A DNA stretch of 8,464 nt from Bacteroidota bacterium (GCA_015222065.1 JADFUQ010000541.1:1-8464), one strand, 5' to 3'. Shown: positions 1-6,873, counted from the first letter of the stretch. The notes: generated from the letters alone by a model not told the origin. Program-made: numbers and translations.

Positions 1-1670
1 GCATTTATTTCAGATTCAATTAATTTAAGAGCAGCATTTTTCCCTTCCTCTGTTGAAATATTCTGGTTATCCTCTTTCAGTTTGCGATTTATTGCCTCTT
101 TGTCCGGAACAATCAATACCACAGTATAGGGGTTCTGGTTATTATAGAGCATACATTGGTCAATATATGGTGATTGTTCAGTAAATGCTTCCTCTATTCC
201 TTCAGGACTGTATTTTTCACCGTCATCGGATATCAGCAAACTTTTGAAACGACCAAGGACGTAAAGAAAACCATCATGATCCATATAACCCATATCGCCG
301 GTAAACAGCCAGCCATCTTTCAAAGTTGATTTTGTTGCTTCTTCATTTTTCCAGTATCCAACCATCACATTATCACCTTTAACCACTATCTCACCTTTAC
401 TGCCAACAGGAAGTTCATTTCCATCTTCATTACATATCTTTAGCTCAAGATTTTGCACCAGGAATCCTGATGAACCCAGTTTATGACGTTTCAGGCCATT
501 TGAACTAATAATGGGAGCAGCTTCCGATAGCCCGTATCCCTGGAACATCGGCATGCCAATAGCGTAGAAAAACCTCTGCAGTTCAATATCCAAAAGGGCA
601 CCACCACCAATAAAGAACTCGATCTTTCCGCCAAATCCTTCACGTATTTTTGAAAACAGGATCTTATCGTATAAAAATAAGAGGGGCTTTTTAAGTTTCT
701 GGAGCCCCTTCCCTTTATTAATGCCTTCTTTATTATATGAATAGGCCATTTTCAGGGCATGATTGAAAAGTTTTTCAATAACCGGTCCTTTGGCACTGAT
801 ATTCTTTTCAATATTTTTCCTGAAGTTCTTTGCCAGTGCCGGAACACTCATAAGAAGACTGGGTTTGATCTCCTTAATATTTCCCGGTATGTTTTTTCGT
901 GTTTCAAATCCTGTTTTTCCAACCTTAACAGATGCAACGCTTGCTCCTTTTCCCATAAAACTGTATAATCCTGCCGTGTGTGCAAAAGAATGATCCCATG
1001 GTAGTATAAGTAATGTACAATATTCGGGCGGAATATCCATCAGTGTATATGCCTGTTCAACATTTTTTACATAATTTTTATGCGATAGTATAATACCTTT
1101 CGGGTCGGCAGTAGTTCCGGAAGTATAACAGATATTAGCATAATCATCAGGGATTAACGATTGCCATCTTTTATCAAACTCTTCGCTTTTCGCTGCAAGA
1201 TATTCCTCTCCTTTCATTTTAATGTCTGAGTATAAGATATCTTTTTCTTCAGGATTTACTTCATTATCTAACATAATGACTTTCTCAAGGTCTTTCAGTT
1301 CATGCTTAATAGTTTTTAATTTTGGTGCCTGGTTACCAGAAGTAATAACCATTTTAGATCCGGAATGTTCCAGCCTGAATTTTATTTCAGATGGTTCAAC
1401 AAGCATAACTGACATAGGAACATTGACTGCTCCTACATATAGCATTCCCAGTTCGCATATCAGCCAGTCATTACGTCCTTCAGAGATCAAACCTATCCTG
1501 TCTCCCTTATTAATACCGATGGAAATAAGTCCAGCTCCGAATTTTCTTGCTTCATGCCTGATCTCTGCATATGTAGCGCCTTCATATTTGTCACCTTTTT
1601 TCTCCCACATAAAAATATTATCAGAAAATTTGTTTACACTCTCTTCAAAGAATCGGATGATTGTTTTCAT
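1..1670 (-). CDS. AMP-forming long-chain acyl-CoA ligase, C-terminus outside the window
   Basis: This protein activates a fatty acid with ATP to an acyl-adenylate and passes it to CoA (ANL superfamily), probably at the inner face of the membrane. The minus frame is open without a stop for 556 codons from an ATG at 1670, and a TAA codon lies directly upstream, so the start is fixed. Visible motifs in order are the phosphate-binding loop YTSGTTADPKG (residues 182-192), the adenylate motif QGYGLSEAAP (377-386), FTGD (456-459) and GRFKSLLI (473-480) followed by DDGEKYSPEGIE. The usual Asp after GRxK is Ser477. The C-terminal catalytic Lys region lies beyond the window edge. The type resembles long-chain (COG1022-like) ligases more than acetate or aryl ligases, but chain length cannot be read from sequence. 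The gene is divergent from the SPOR lipoprotein gene and I see no strong promoter of its own. Confidence 0.93.
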   Translation of the reverse strand, partial: MKTIIRFFEESVNKFSDNIFMWEKKGDKYEGATYAEIRHEARKFGAGLISIGINKGDRIGLISEGRNDWLICELGMLYVGAVNVPMSVMLVEPSEIKFRLEHSGSKMVITSGNQAPKLKTIKHELKDLEKVIMLDNEVNPEEKDILYSDIKMKGEEYLAAKSEEFDKRWQSLIPDDYANICYTSGTTADPKGIILSHKNYVKNVEQAYTLMDIPPEYCTLLILPWDHSFAHTAGLYSFMGKGASVASVKVGKTGFETRKNIPGNIKEIKPSLLMSVPALAKNFRKNIEKNISAKGPVIEKLFNHALKMAYSYNKEGINKGKGLQKLKKPLLFLYDKILFSKIREGFGGKIEFFIGGGALLDIELQRFFYAIGMPMFQGYGLSEAAPIISSNGLKRHKLGSSGFLVQNLELKICNEDGNELPVGSKGEIVVKGDNVMVGYWKNEEATKSTLKDGWLFTGDMGYMDHDGFLYVLGRFKSLLISDDGEKYSPEGIEEAFTEQSPYIDQCMLYNNQNPYTVVLIVPDKEAINRKLKEDNQNISTEEGKNAALKLIESEIN

Positions 1671-1753
1671 TTAATGATTGATTAGTTAACATCTTTGCAA
1701 GATACAAAAAAGAAAGAAAGGACGAGTGAAGAAGTCGAATTCGGCAATAAGTA

Positions 1754-1795
1754 TTAACATTTAACATTTAACATTTAACATTTAACATATAACAT
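1754..1795. repeat. 7-bp tandem repeat TTAACAT, five perfect copies plus one variant
   Basis: Five head-to-tail copies of TTAACAT run from 1754 to 1788, followed by the near copy ATAACAT at 1789-1795. The array sits in the 234-bp divergent spacer between the acyl-CoA ligase and the SPOR lipoprotein, upstream of the predicted SPOR promoter and not overlapping it. Its role is unknown; slippage-generated filler and a protein-binding array are both possible. Confidence 0.95.
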
Positions 1796-1839
1796 AATAT
1801 TATTGGGGAAAAATGAAATAATTAAAAATATTTTTTTTA

Positions 1840-1871
1840 TTAGGTAAATGAATATCAAATAGTTATTTTTG
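1840..1871 (+). promoter_or_regulatory. Bacteroidetes-type promoter of the SPOR lipoprotein gene
   Basis: TATTTTTG at 1864-1871 matches the Bacteroidetes -7 consensus TAnnTTTG exactly. TTAG at 1840-1843 is a partial -33 element 20 nt upstream. Transcription would begin near 1877 and give a leader of roughly 27 nt before the ATG at 1905. This placement also argues against the in-frame TTG at 1869 as a start, since it lies inside the -7 element. Confidence 0.6.
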
Positions 1872-1892
1872 TCTTCAGTTAATACCCATAAA

Positions 1893-1900
1893 AGAAGGAA
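1893..1900 (+). promoter_or_regulatory. Shine-Dalgarno-like site before the SPOR lipoprotein
   Basis: AGAAGGAA contains an AAGG core at 1895-1898, six bases before the ATG at 1905. It is the only clear SD-like match before a start codon in this window; the other starts have A/T-rich leaders, as is common in Bacteroidota. It supports ATG 1905 as the start. It could be chance in a purine-rich leader. Confidence 0.45.
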
Positions 1901-1904
1901 TTAC

Positions 1905-2375
1905 ATGAGAAAATTTATTTTTATATTATTTGCGATTTCAATTGCATTTTCATCCTGCAAATTTGTAAAGGAAAAAGGTTGGTTTGGTCTTAAAAATGCA
2001 GATACAATGGATGCTTATCTGAGAAAACAGGATAGTCTTCATATTGCTGATTCGATCAGTAAAGTTATTGCAAAACAAAAGGCAATAGAGCAGGCCAGGC
2101 AGGATTCAATATATAATGCTGAGCAGGAGAGACTTGAAAGGTTGACACGATTTCGGTATCACATTGTTGTTGGAAGTTTTATAACTCCTCAGTTTGCTGA
2201 TGAATGGTCAGTTTATTATAATTCAATAGGTTACGGTACAGAAATACTAAAAGCCGGCAACGAGTTTAATCTTGTTTGTGCCAGGAAATATGATAACATG
2301 AAGGATGCATTAATAGATCTTGGACATTTTAAGGACACTGTTCAGATTGATGCATGGGTATATATTGATGAATAG
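1905..2375 (+). CDS. Small SPOR-domain lipoprotein
   Basis: A 156-residue protein. Residues 1-17 form a lipoprotein signal peptide (MRKF, then a hydrophobic run) ending in FSSC, with Cys18 as the lipidated residue; the lipobox is relaxed, as often in Bacteroidota. A charged, Gln/Lys/Glu-rich, probably helical linker covers about residues 35-80. Residues 83-154 look like a SPOR domain: the strand YHIVVGSF, a helix, GYGTEILKAGNEF, then a second helix and the closing AWVYI. SPOR domains bind glycan strands of peptidoglycan stripped of stem peptides, often at division sites, so this is probably a periplasm-facing envelope protein. An in-frame TTG at 1869 would add 12 residues before the signal peptide and overlaps the promoter, so ATG 1905 was chosen. 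The gene stands alone, with its own promoter, and converges on the kinase-like gene. Confidence 0.85.
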   Translation: MRKFIFILFAISIAFSSCKFVKEKGWFGLKNADTMDAYLRKQDSLHIADSISKVIAKQKAIEQARQDSIYNAEQERLERLTRFRYHIVVGSFITPQFADEWSVYYNSIGYGTEILKAGNEFNLVCARKYDNMKDALIDLGHFKDTVQIDAWVYIDE

Positions 2376-2430
2376 AGCAACACTGCAACACGGCATCACA
2401 ATTTATTAACTCTTAGCACATTCTATCCGG

Positions 2431-3126
2431 TTATTCAAGAAATTTTCTTCTTTCAAGCATAAGGATAATTGATGTTACAATGTCTTCACAGGACATTGTT
2501 TTACAGTTGTAGATCAAATCAAAAATGGAATGGTCTGAAGTTTTCCCCCAATAATAATCAAGAAATCTTTTTCGTTTTCTGTCATAATCAAGGGTGAACC
2601 GTGTTGCTTCATTAATATCCATATCGTGTCTTTTCCCGACATTCTTCGCTCTCCATTCAATGTCCGCTATTAATTTAATATGCAGGCTGTTTTTGATGTC
2701 ATTTGCAATAGCTGCTCCTCCTCGTCCGACAATTATAAAATTTCCTGTTTCAGCAATTTTTTTTATTACCTTACCTATTGTATTCCTAATCTTTTTGTCG
2801 CTTTTGTAATATTTTCTGGTTTGCGCTGAAATAATTTCATCAACGAGACCTTTCTTTTTATAGTCAAACACGTACTGTATCTCATCAGGATGCAAACCAA
2901 GCTGATCGGCTGATTCGGCAAGTATCTCTTTGCTTAACCAACACCACTTGTTTCTTTTCTTTTTATTATTTATTGCATCGGTAAGTTCACATGCAATTTT
3001 TTTTGCAGGGCATCCGAACTCTCGGGAAATAGTAATTACCGGTCCCGGACCAAGACTGGTTTTATTCTGCTCTCTTTTTTGCAGACAATCACGTGCATAC
3101 TTTGCCAAATCAATTTTTGTAGCCAT
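2431..3126 (-). CDS. Cytidylate kinase-like family protein
   Basis: A 231-residue cytosolic protein that resembles the cytidylate kinase-like family (PF13189 type), relatives of CMP kinase whose substrate is generally unproven. Supporting segments are ITISREFG at 31-38 where the P-loop is expected, NFIIVGRGGAAI at 129-140, the strand HIKLIADIEWRAKNV at 149-163, a basic lid-like segment DYDRKRKRF at 180-188, and the end motif FDLIYNC at 202-208. The glycine-rich part of the P-loop, GSGG in typical members, reads GCPA here (residues 38-41), so nucleotide binding may be altered. An in-frame TAA lies five codons upstream of the ATG at 3126, with no better start. It is divergent from the MFS gene and convergent with the SPOR gene, so context gives no pathway. 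It is not the standard housekeeping cmk. Confidence 0.8.
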   Translation of the reverse strand: MATKIDLAKYARDCLQKREQNKTSLGPGPVITISREFGCPAKKIACELTDAINNKKKRNKWCWLSKEILAESADQLGLHPDEIQYVFDYKKKGLVDEIISAQTRKYYKSDKKIRNTIGKVIKKIAETGNFIIVGRGGAAIANDIKNSLHIKLIADIEWRAKNVGKRHDMDINEATRFTLDYDRKRKRFLDYYWGKTSDHSIFDLIYNCKTMSCEDIVTSIILMLERRKFLE

Positions 3127-3156
3127 GGGAAGTAAATTTTAATTTTTTCTTGCCCT

Positions 3157-3188
3157 TAAATTTACAAAAAAAATGTTTTCTTGTCAAT
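3157..3188 (-). promoter_or_regulatory. Candidate promoter of the kinase-like gene
   Basis: On the minus strand ATTG (plus 3185-3188) precedes TAAATTTA (plus 3157-3164) by exactly 20 nt, close to the Bacteroidetes -33/-7 pattern. The last -7 base is A where the consensus has G. The leader to the ATG at 3126 would be roughly 25 nt. TAAATTTA is its own reverse complement, so orientation rests on the -33 element. Confidence 0.4.
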
Positions 3189-3244
3189 AGGTAACACATT
3201 TTGTAACTATTCAGTGTCTTAAGATTGGAATACCTAAATGAAGA

Positions 3245-3388
3245 AGTGACTAAAGTGCTAAAATGCCTAAAGTTATAACTTCTTCTCTTCCCATTTACTC
3301 ATTTTATCATTTACTCATTTCTTCATTTAAGTTCATTTTAAACTTTAGCTCACTTTAAACTTCTTTTCAACTTTAGTTCACTTAAAGT
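3245..3388. repeat. Degenerate inverted repeat of 8-11-bp units in a divergent spacer
   Basis: The left arm (3245-3278) reads as four tandem units: AGTGACTAA, AGTGCTAA, AATGCCTAA and AGTTATAA. The right part (about 3293-3388) carries the same type of unit on the opposite strand; read on the minus strand it gives AAGTGAACTAA, AGTGAGCTAA, then ATGAGTAA, ATGATAAA, ATGAGTAA. The two arms could pair loosely in single-stranded DNA or RNA. The block fills most of the 375-bp spacer 3127-3501 but leaves both predicted divergent promoters untouched. I see no gene in it. The same unit appears at 6885-6911. Confidence 0.75.
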
Positions 3389-3442
3389 ACTGATTAGTCA
3401 CTACATATTTAATAACAGGTTCCATATATTATGAAATGTAAA

Positions 3443-3473
3443 TTTGCAACCCTTGATTATTATCTTATTTTTG
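3443..3473 (+). promoter_or_regulatory. Bacteroidetes consensus promoter of the MFS gene
   Basis: TTTG at 3443-3446 and TATTTTTG at 3466-3473 are separated by 19 nt. Both match the -33 and -7 consensus of the Bacteroidetes primary sigma factor perfectly. The start would fall near 3480, giving a leader of about 22 nt before the ATG at 3502. This is the best promoter in the window. Confidence 0.7.
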
Positions 3474-3501
3474 ATTTTTCTAATTCAAATAAGAAAACAA
3501 G

Positions 3502-4896
3502 ATGACTGAACCAATCAGAACACTCAAAGATTCTCCATTAATTAGATGGTCAGCACTGATTTTGATCAGCATAGTTATGTTTTCCAGCTATTATTTTTAT
3601 GATGTTTATTCATCTATTAAAACCATTTTGCAGACTGAGGTTGGCCTTTCAAATGTGGAGTATGGGACTATGTATGGTGCATATTCCTTTACTAACTCCA
3701 TATTATTGATGGCGTTTTTCGGCGGTGTTATTCTTGACCGGTGGGGGATCAGGAAGACAGGTTCACTTTTTCTTGGGTTTATGCTTATTGGAACATTAGG
3801 AGTTGCATACGGGGCGAGTGATATTTTTAAACCCGGTTCTTTCGGATATAACTTTTTTAGTGCTTTTATGGATAGATATTCTCCGGAATTGAAAATGATG
3901 ATATTAGGGAGGATTTTGTTTGGTCTTGGTGCAGAAACTTTCTATGTGACTATTAATAAGGTAATTGCTAAATGGTTCAAAGGGAAAGAACTTGCACTGG
4001 CATTTGCCATAAGTTTGGCGTTTGGACGATTTGGAACAGCTGGTGCTCTTCTGCTTTCCCCGAAACTAGTGGATATTAATTTTGGCTGGACTGCTGCCGG
4101 TTGGTTTGGTTTCATCCTGATGCTTATTGCGCTAATGGGTTTTATTTTCTTTACAGTGTTTGATATAAGATATGACCGGCAGATTAAGGAGTCTTCGTCT
4201 GAGGCCCAGGAGAAAGGATTGAATTTTGCAAAGTTAATTAAATTGTTTACAAACAAATCTTTTATTTATATTACACTTCTCTGTCTTACATTTTACTCGG
4301 CGGTTTTTCCGTTCATGCCTTATGCTGCCGATCTACTTTATAATAAGTTCGGTATTCCGGAGGATACCAGTGCAATGATCGTAACTATTTTGCCATTTGG
4401 AACAGTGATATTTACCCCAATATTTGGTTGGTGGTGCGACTTCAAGGGTAAAAGTGTATCACTCATGATATTGGGCTCAATATTACTCATTGTTGTCTAT
4501 TTAACACTTTCCCTGACAAATATCCTCCCTTATATTCCAATTTTCTTATTAGGTGTAGCCTTTTCTCTTGTTCCGGCTGCTATGTGGCCGGCAGTAGCAA
4601 AAATTGTTCATGAATCAAGACTGGGGACTGCCTTTGGAACAATGTTCACTATACAGAATTTCGGACTGATGCTTGTTCCCATTATCATGGGTGTAATCCT
4701 TGATAAGACCAACAAGGGAATTTCAGCTGAAGCAGTACAAGCAGGTAAGGCAGTTTATGATTACAAGTTTACCATTCTGTTCCTTGTTATCTTAGGACTG
4801 ATAGGGTTACTATTTGCAATTCTGCTAAAAAGAGAAGACAAAGTTTCAGGGTATGGGATTCAGTTGCCGAACAAGCAGTCGATAAGAAGTCATTGA
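3502..4896 (+). CDS. MFS transporter resembling eukaryotic MFSD1
   Basis: A 464-residue inner-membrane protein with about 12 hydrophobic segments and a cytosolic middle loop near residues 222-250, as in the major facilitator superfamily. Motif A in loop 2-3 reads GGVILDRWGIRKTG (74-87), with Asp79 and Arg80; a related loop GWWCDFKGKS lies at 309-318 in the second half. The segment GRILFGLGAETFYVTINKVI at 136-155, with AKWFKGKELALAFAISLAFG at 156-175 after it, closely recalls the corresponding region of animal MFSD1, a lysosomal dipeptide transporter. A small peptide is thus a possible substrate, but this rests on recalled similarity. Length is normal for the family. The start follows an in-frame TAA four codons upstream. 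The gene has its own consensus promoter and converges on purA, so it appears monocistronic. Confidence 0.85.
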   Translation: MTEPIRTLKDSPLIRWSALILISIVMFSSYYFYDVYSSIKTILQTEVGLSNVEYGTMYGAYSFTNSILLMAFFGGVILDRWGIRKTGSLFLGFMLIGTLGVAYGASDIFKPGSFGYNFFSAFMDRYSPELKMMILGRILFGLGAETFYVTINKVIAKWFKGKELALAFAISLAFGRFGTAGALLLSPKLVDINFGWTAAGWFGFILMLIALMGFIFFTVFDIRYDRQIKESSSEAQEKGLNFAKLIKLFTNKSFIYITLLCLTFYSAVFPFMPYAADLLYNKFGIPEDTSAMIVTILPFGTVIFTPIFGWWCDFKGKSVSLMILGSILLIVVYLTLSLTNILPYIPIFLLGVAFSLVPAAMWPAVAKIVHESRLGTAFGTMFTIQNFGLMLVPIIMGVILDKTNKGISAEAVQAGKAVYDYKFTILFLVILGLIGLLFAILLKREDKVSGYGIQLPNKQSIRSH

Positions 4897-4908
4897 AGAA
4901 GTTATACG

Positions 4909-4929
4909 ATAGTCATACAATGAGACTAT
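4909..4929. terminator. Weak hairpin between the convergent MFS and purA genes
   Basis: ATAGTC (4909-4914) and GACTAT (4924-4929) form a 6-bp stem with a 9-nt loop in the 52-bp spacer between two convergent stop codons. The position suits a bidirectional terminator, but the stem is short and AT-rich and there is no clear T-tract on either side, so the call is tentative. Confidence 0.2.
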
Positions 4930-4948
4930 TAAGAATATTCATAAAAAC

Positions 4949-6208
4949 TTAAAGTTTAACGATCTGATTTCGTTTCGGTCCCACTGAAACATAACTAACA
5001 GGCACATTAAGTTTCTTTTTCAGAAAGGAGATATAATTTTTTAGTTCCCTGGGGAATTCACTGGGGGTTTTTATATTTGAGATATCTTTTTTCCAACCTG
5101 GTAATTCAGTATAAACTGGTTCAATATCATTATCTGTTTCGAAGGGGAAATCGTAAACAATATTTCCATTTATCTTGTAAGCTGTTGAGACTTTTATTGT
5201 ATCAAAATCTGACAGAACATCGGCTTTGGTCATAACAAGCTGTGTAACCCCGTTAATCATTATAGAATACTTAAGGGATACCAGGTCAACCCATCCGCAT
5301 CTTCTTGGACGGCCTGTTGTAGCACCGAATTCAGCACCTTTTTTTCTTAATTTCTCACCTGTGTCATCAGTTAGTTCGGTTGGAAACGGACCACTACCTA
5401 CCCGCGTACAATATGCTTTGAATATCCCGAATACTTCACCGATTGTTTGGGGTGAAACTCCCAGGCCTGTACACGCTCCGGCACAAATAGTATTAGATGA
5501 TGTAACAAAAGGATATGAACCGAATTCAATATCAAGCAGAGTTCCCTGGGCTCCTTCGGCAAGGATAGATTTGCCATTTCTAATAAACTTGTTTACAAGA
5601 TATTCAGAATCAACTATATTAAATTCTTTAAGAAGTTCAATACATTCAAACCATTTTTCTTCAATATCATCAAGTTCGTATTCATATGTATATAACTTCA
5701 GTAGTCTTTCATGTTTTTTTCGCAGGGATGAATATTTTTCCTTGAAACCCTTAAAAATATCTCCAACCCTCAATCCGTTCCTTCCGGTTTTATCCATATA
5801 TGTAGGACCGATACCTTTCAGGGTTGAACCTATCTTTGATTTTCCTTTAGCGGCTTCAGATGCGGCATCAAGAATTCTGTGAGTGGGCAATATCAGGTGT
5901 GCTTTTTTTGAGATAAGAAGGTTTTGTTTGACGTCAATTCCAAGTTTTTTCAATGATTCAACTTCTGCCTGGAAAATAACCGGATCAAGTACCACGCCGT
6001 TACCAATAATATTTATCTTCTCCTTATGGAATATACCGGAAGGGATATTGTGAAGTATATGTTTGATTTTGCCTATTTCAAGAGTATGACCTGCATTGGG
6101 CCCACCCTGGAAGCGCGCAATAATATCATATTCAGGAGACAGTACATCAACGATTTTACCCTTGCCTTCATCTCCCCACTGGAGGCCTAATAATACATCA
6201 AGTTTCAC
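4949..6208 (-). CDS. purA: Adenylosuccinate synthetase
   Basis: This cytosolic enzyme joins IMP and aspartate with GTP to give adenylosuccinate, the first committed step from IMP to AMP. The 419-residue protein is complete (E. coli PurA is about 432). The N-terminal GTP loop is GLQWGDEGKGK (8-18), with catalytic Asp13; NAGHT (38-42) holds catalytic His41. IMP-binding segments include GSTLKGIGPTYMDKTGRNG (127-145) with Lys140 and Arg143 at the E. coli positions, and EGAQGTLLD (218-226). GATTGRPRRCGW (295-306) covers the aspartate and GTP loop, TKAD (327-330) reads the guanine base, and SVGPKR (408-413) closes the protein. Translation begins at GTG 6208; an in-frame TAA lies three codons upstream and no ATG intervenes. 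It lies 148 bp downstream of fur on the same strand, and no promoter of its own was recognised. Confidence 0.98.
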   Translation of the reverse strand: MKLDVLLGLQWGDEGKGKIVDVLSPEYDIIARFQGGPNAGHTLEIGKIKHILHNIPSGIFHKEKINIIGNGVVLDPVIFQAEVESLKKLGIDVKQNLLISKKAHLILPTHRILDAASEAAKGKSKIGSTLKGIGPTYMDKTGRNGLRVGDIFKGFKEKYSSLRKKHERLLKLYTYEYELDDIEEKWFECIELLKEFNIVDSEYLVNKFIRNGKSILAEGAQGTLLDIEFGSYPFVTSSNTICAGACTGLGVSPQTIGEVFGIFKAYCTRVGSGPFPTELTDDTGEKLRKKGAEFGATTGRPRRCGWVDLVSLKYSIMINGVTQLVMTKADVLSDFDTIKVSTAYKINGNIVYDFPFETDNDIEPVYTELPGWKKDISNIKTPSEFPRELKNYISFLKKKLNVPVSYVSVGPKRNQIVKL

Positions 6209-6321
6209 AAATAATTAGTTATTTAGAGATTCAACTGTTAGAAAAAAATGGTAATTATTAACCACAAAAAGCCATACAATGTACAAATATTTTTGGTTCT
6301 TCAGGATAATACGTAGTTATC

Positions 6322-6353
6322 TTGGAATATTGGAAAGTTGGAATAATGGAATA
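6322..6353. repeat. 8-bp tandem repeat TTGGAATA, four copies
   Basis: The units TTGGAATA, TTGGAAAG, TTGGAATA and ATGGAATA follow head to tail without gaps and end four bases before the fur stop codon (minus strand, 6358-6360). The array lies at the fur end of the 148-bp fur-purA spacer and would be transcribed in any read-through message. Two units are identical and the others differ by one or two bases. Function unknown. Confidence 0.85.
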
Positions 6354-6357
6354 ACTT

Positions 6358-6801
6358 TCATTTCTTCTTATCCTTACTTCTACCATAAATATATAAGGAG
6401 TGATGTTGTGGTTCAAGATTGTATAATTCGCAAGCAGTTTTTATTATTTCATGTATACGCGGATCGCAAAATTCAGTTATTTTACCTGTATCAGTATCAA
6501 TAAGATGGTCATGCTGTCCGGTATGAAAAGCTCTTTCGAACTGGGCAATATTTTTACCAAACTGATGCTTTATAACAAGATCACATTTCAGAAGTAACCC
6601 TATTGTATTGTAAATTGTAGCACGACTAACCTTGTAATCATTTTCTTTCATATGAGCGTAAAGGGACTCAACGTCGAAATGTCCGTTTACTGAATAAATC
6701 TCATCAAGGATAGCATATCTTTCAGGTGTTTTTCGGTGCTCATTTTCTTCAAGATATTTTGTAAAGATTTGTTTTACATCGTTTCTGATCTTATCACTCA
6801 T
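6358..6801 (-). CDS. fur: Fur-family metal-dependent transcriptional repressor
   Basis: A 147-residue cytosolic DNA-binding protein of the ferric uptake regulator family. The winged-helix half includes KTPERYAILDEIY (24-36), HFDVESLYAHM (41-51) and the recognition helix SRATIYNTIGLL (59-70). The dimerisation and metal half holds His41, Glu89, His97, Asp98, His99, Glu110 and His134, which align with Fur metal ligands. Glu110, where peroxide-sensing PerR has Asp, favours iron sensing over PerR. The CxxC pair of the structural zinc site is absent: the segment reads LIDTDTGKITEF (100-111). An in-frame TTG at 6825 would add eight residues, but it lies at or above the predicted transcription start, so ATG 6801 was chosen. 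The gene sits between rel and purA on one strand, with its own promoter and a possible autoregulatory operator just upstream. The subfamily (Fur, Mur, Zur) is not certain. Confidence 0.9.
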   Translation of the reverse strand: MSDKIRNDVKQIFTKYLEENEHRKTPERYAILDEIYSVNGHFDVESLYAHMKENDYKVSRATIYNTIGLLLKCDLVIKHQFGKNIAQFERAFHTGQHDHLIDTDTGKITEFCDPRIHEIIKTACELYNLEPQHHSLYIYGRSKDKKK

Positions 6802-6826
6802 AATAAATAAGGATTTTGAAAACAAT

Positions 6827-6858
6827 TAAAAGTACAGATTATATAATTAAGTTACAAT
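6827..6858 (-). promoter_or_regulatory. Candidate promoter of fur
   Basis: On the minus strand ATTG (plus 6855-6858) precedes TACTTTTA (plus 6827-6834) by 20 nt. This fits the Bacteroidetes -33/-7 spacing with one deviation in the final -7 base. Transcription would start near 6821 and leave a leader of about 20 nt to ATG 6801. That excludes the upstream TTG at 6825 as a translation start. Confidence 0.45.
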
Positions 6859-6860
6859 TT

Positions 6861-6873
6861 ATTTAGACTAAAT
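6861..6873. promoter_or_regulatory. Palindrome ATTTAGACTAAAT, possible Fur operator
   Basis: Two perfect 6-bp arms (ATTTAG and CTAAAT) flank a single central base, three bases above the predicted -33 element of fur. The position and symmetry suit an operator for a dimeric regulator, most simply Fur acting on its own gene. The short AT-rich arms leave room for chance, and the site is not the classical E. coli Fur box. Confidence 0.4.

Noticed and set aside
1222..1674. 150-codon plus-strand open frame with TTSP-like low-complexity translation
   Set aside because: It lies wholly antisense to the acyl-CoA ligase, whose conserved motifs show the minus strand is coding; the translation resembles nothing.
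1697..1704. TATCTTGC on the minus strand as a -7 element for the acyl-CoA ligase
   Set aside because: It matches the consensus only partly and has no TTG-type -33 element at the right distance.
1869..1904. TTG start giving a longer SPOR lipoprotein
   Set aside because: It would place 12 residues before the signal peptide and lies within the predicted -7 element.
3245..3388. CRISPR array
   Set aside because: The units are 8-11 bp with no spacers between them, and no cas gene is present.
5226..5882. 218-codon plus-strand open frame inside purA
   Set aside because: It is a shadow of purA, which is complete and has all catalytic motifs on the minus strand.
6221..6233. ATTTAGAGATTCA above purA as a second Fur operator
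   Set aside because: Only the left half-site matches; the second arm is absent, so it is no better than chance in AT-rich DNA.
6279..6503. 74-codon plus-strand open frame across the purA-fur spacer
   Set aside because: It overlaps the fur C-terminus and the TTGGAATA array, and its aromatic-rich translation is typical of antisense AT-rich DNA.
6802..6825. TTG start giving a longer Fur
   Set aside because: ATG 6801 gives the usual Fur N-terminus, and the TTG lies at or above the predicted transcription start.
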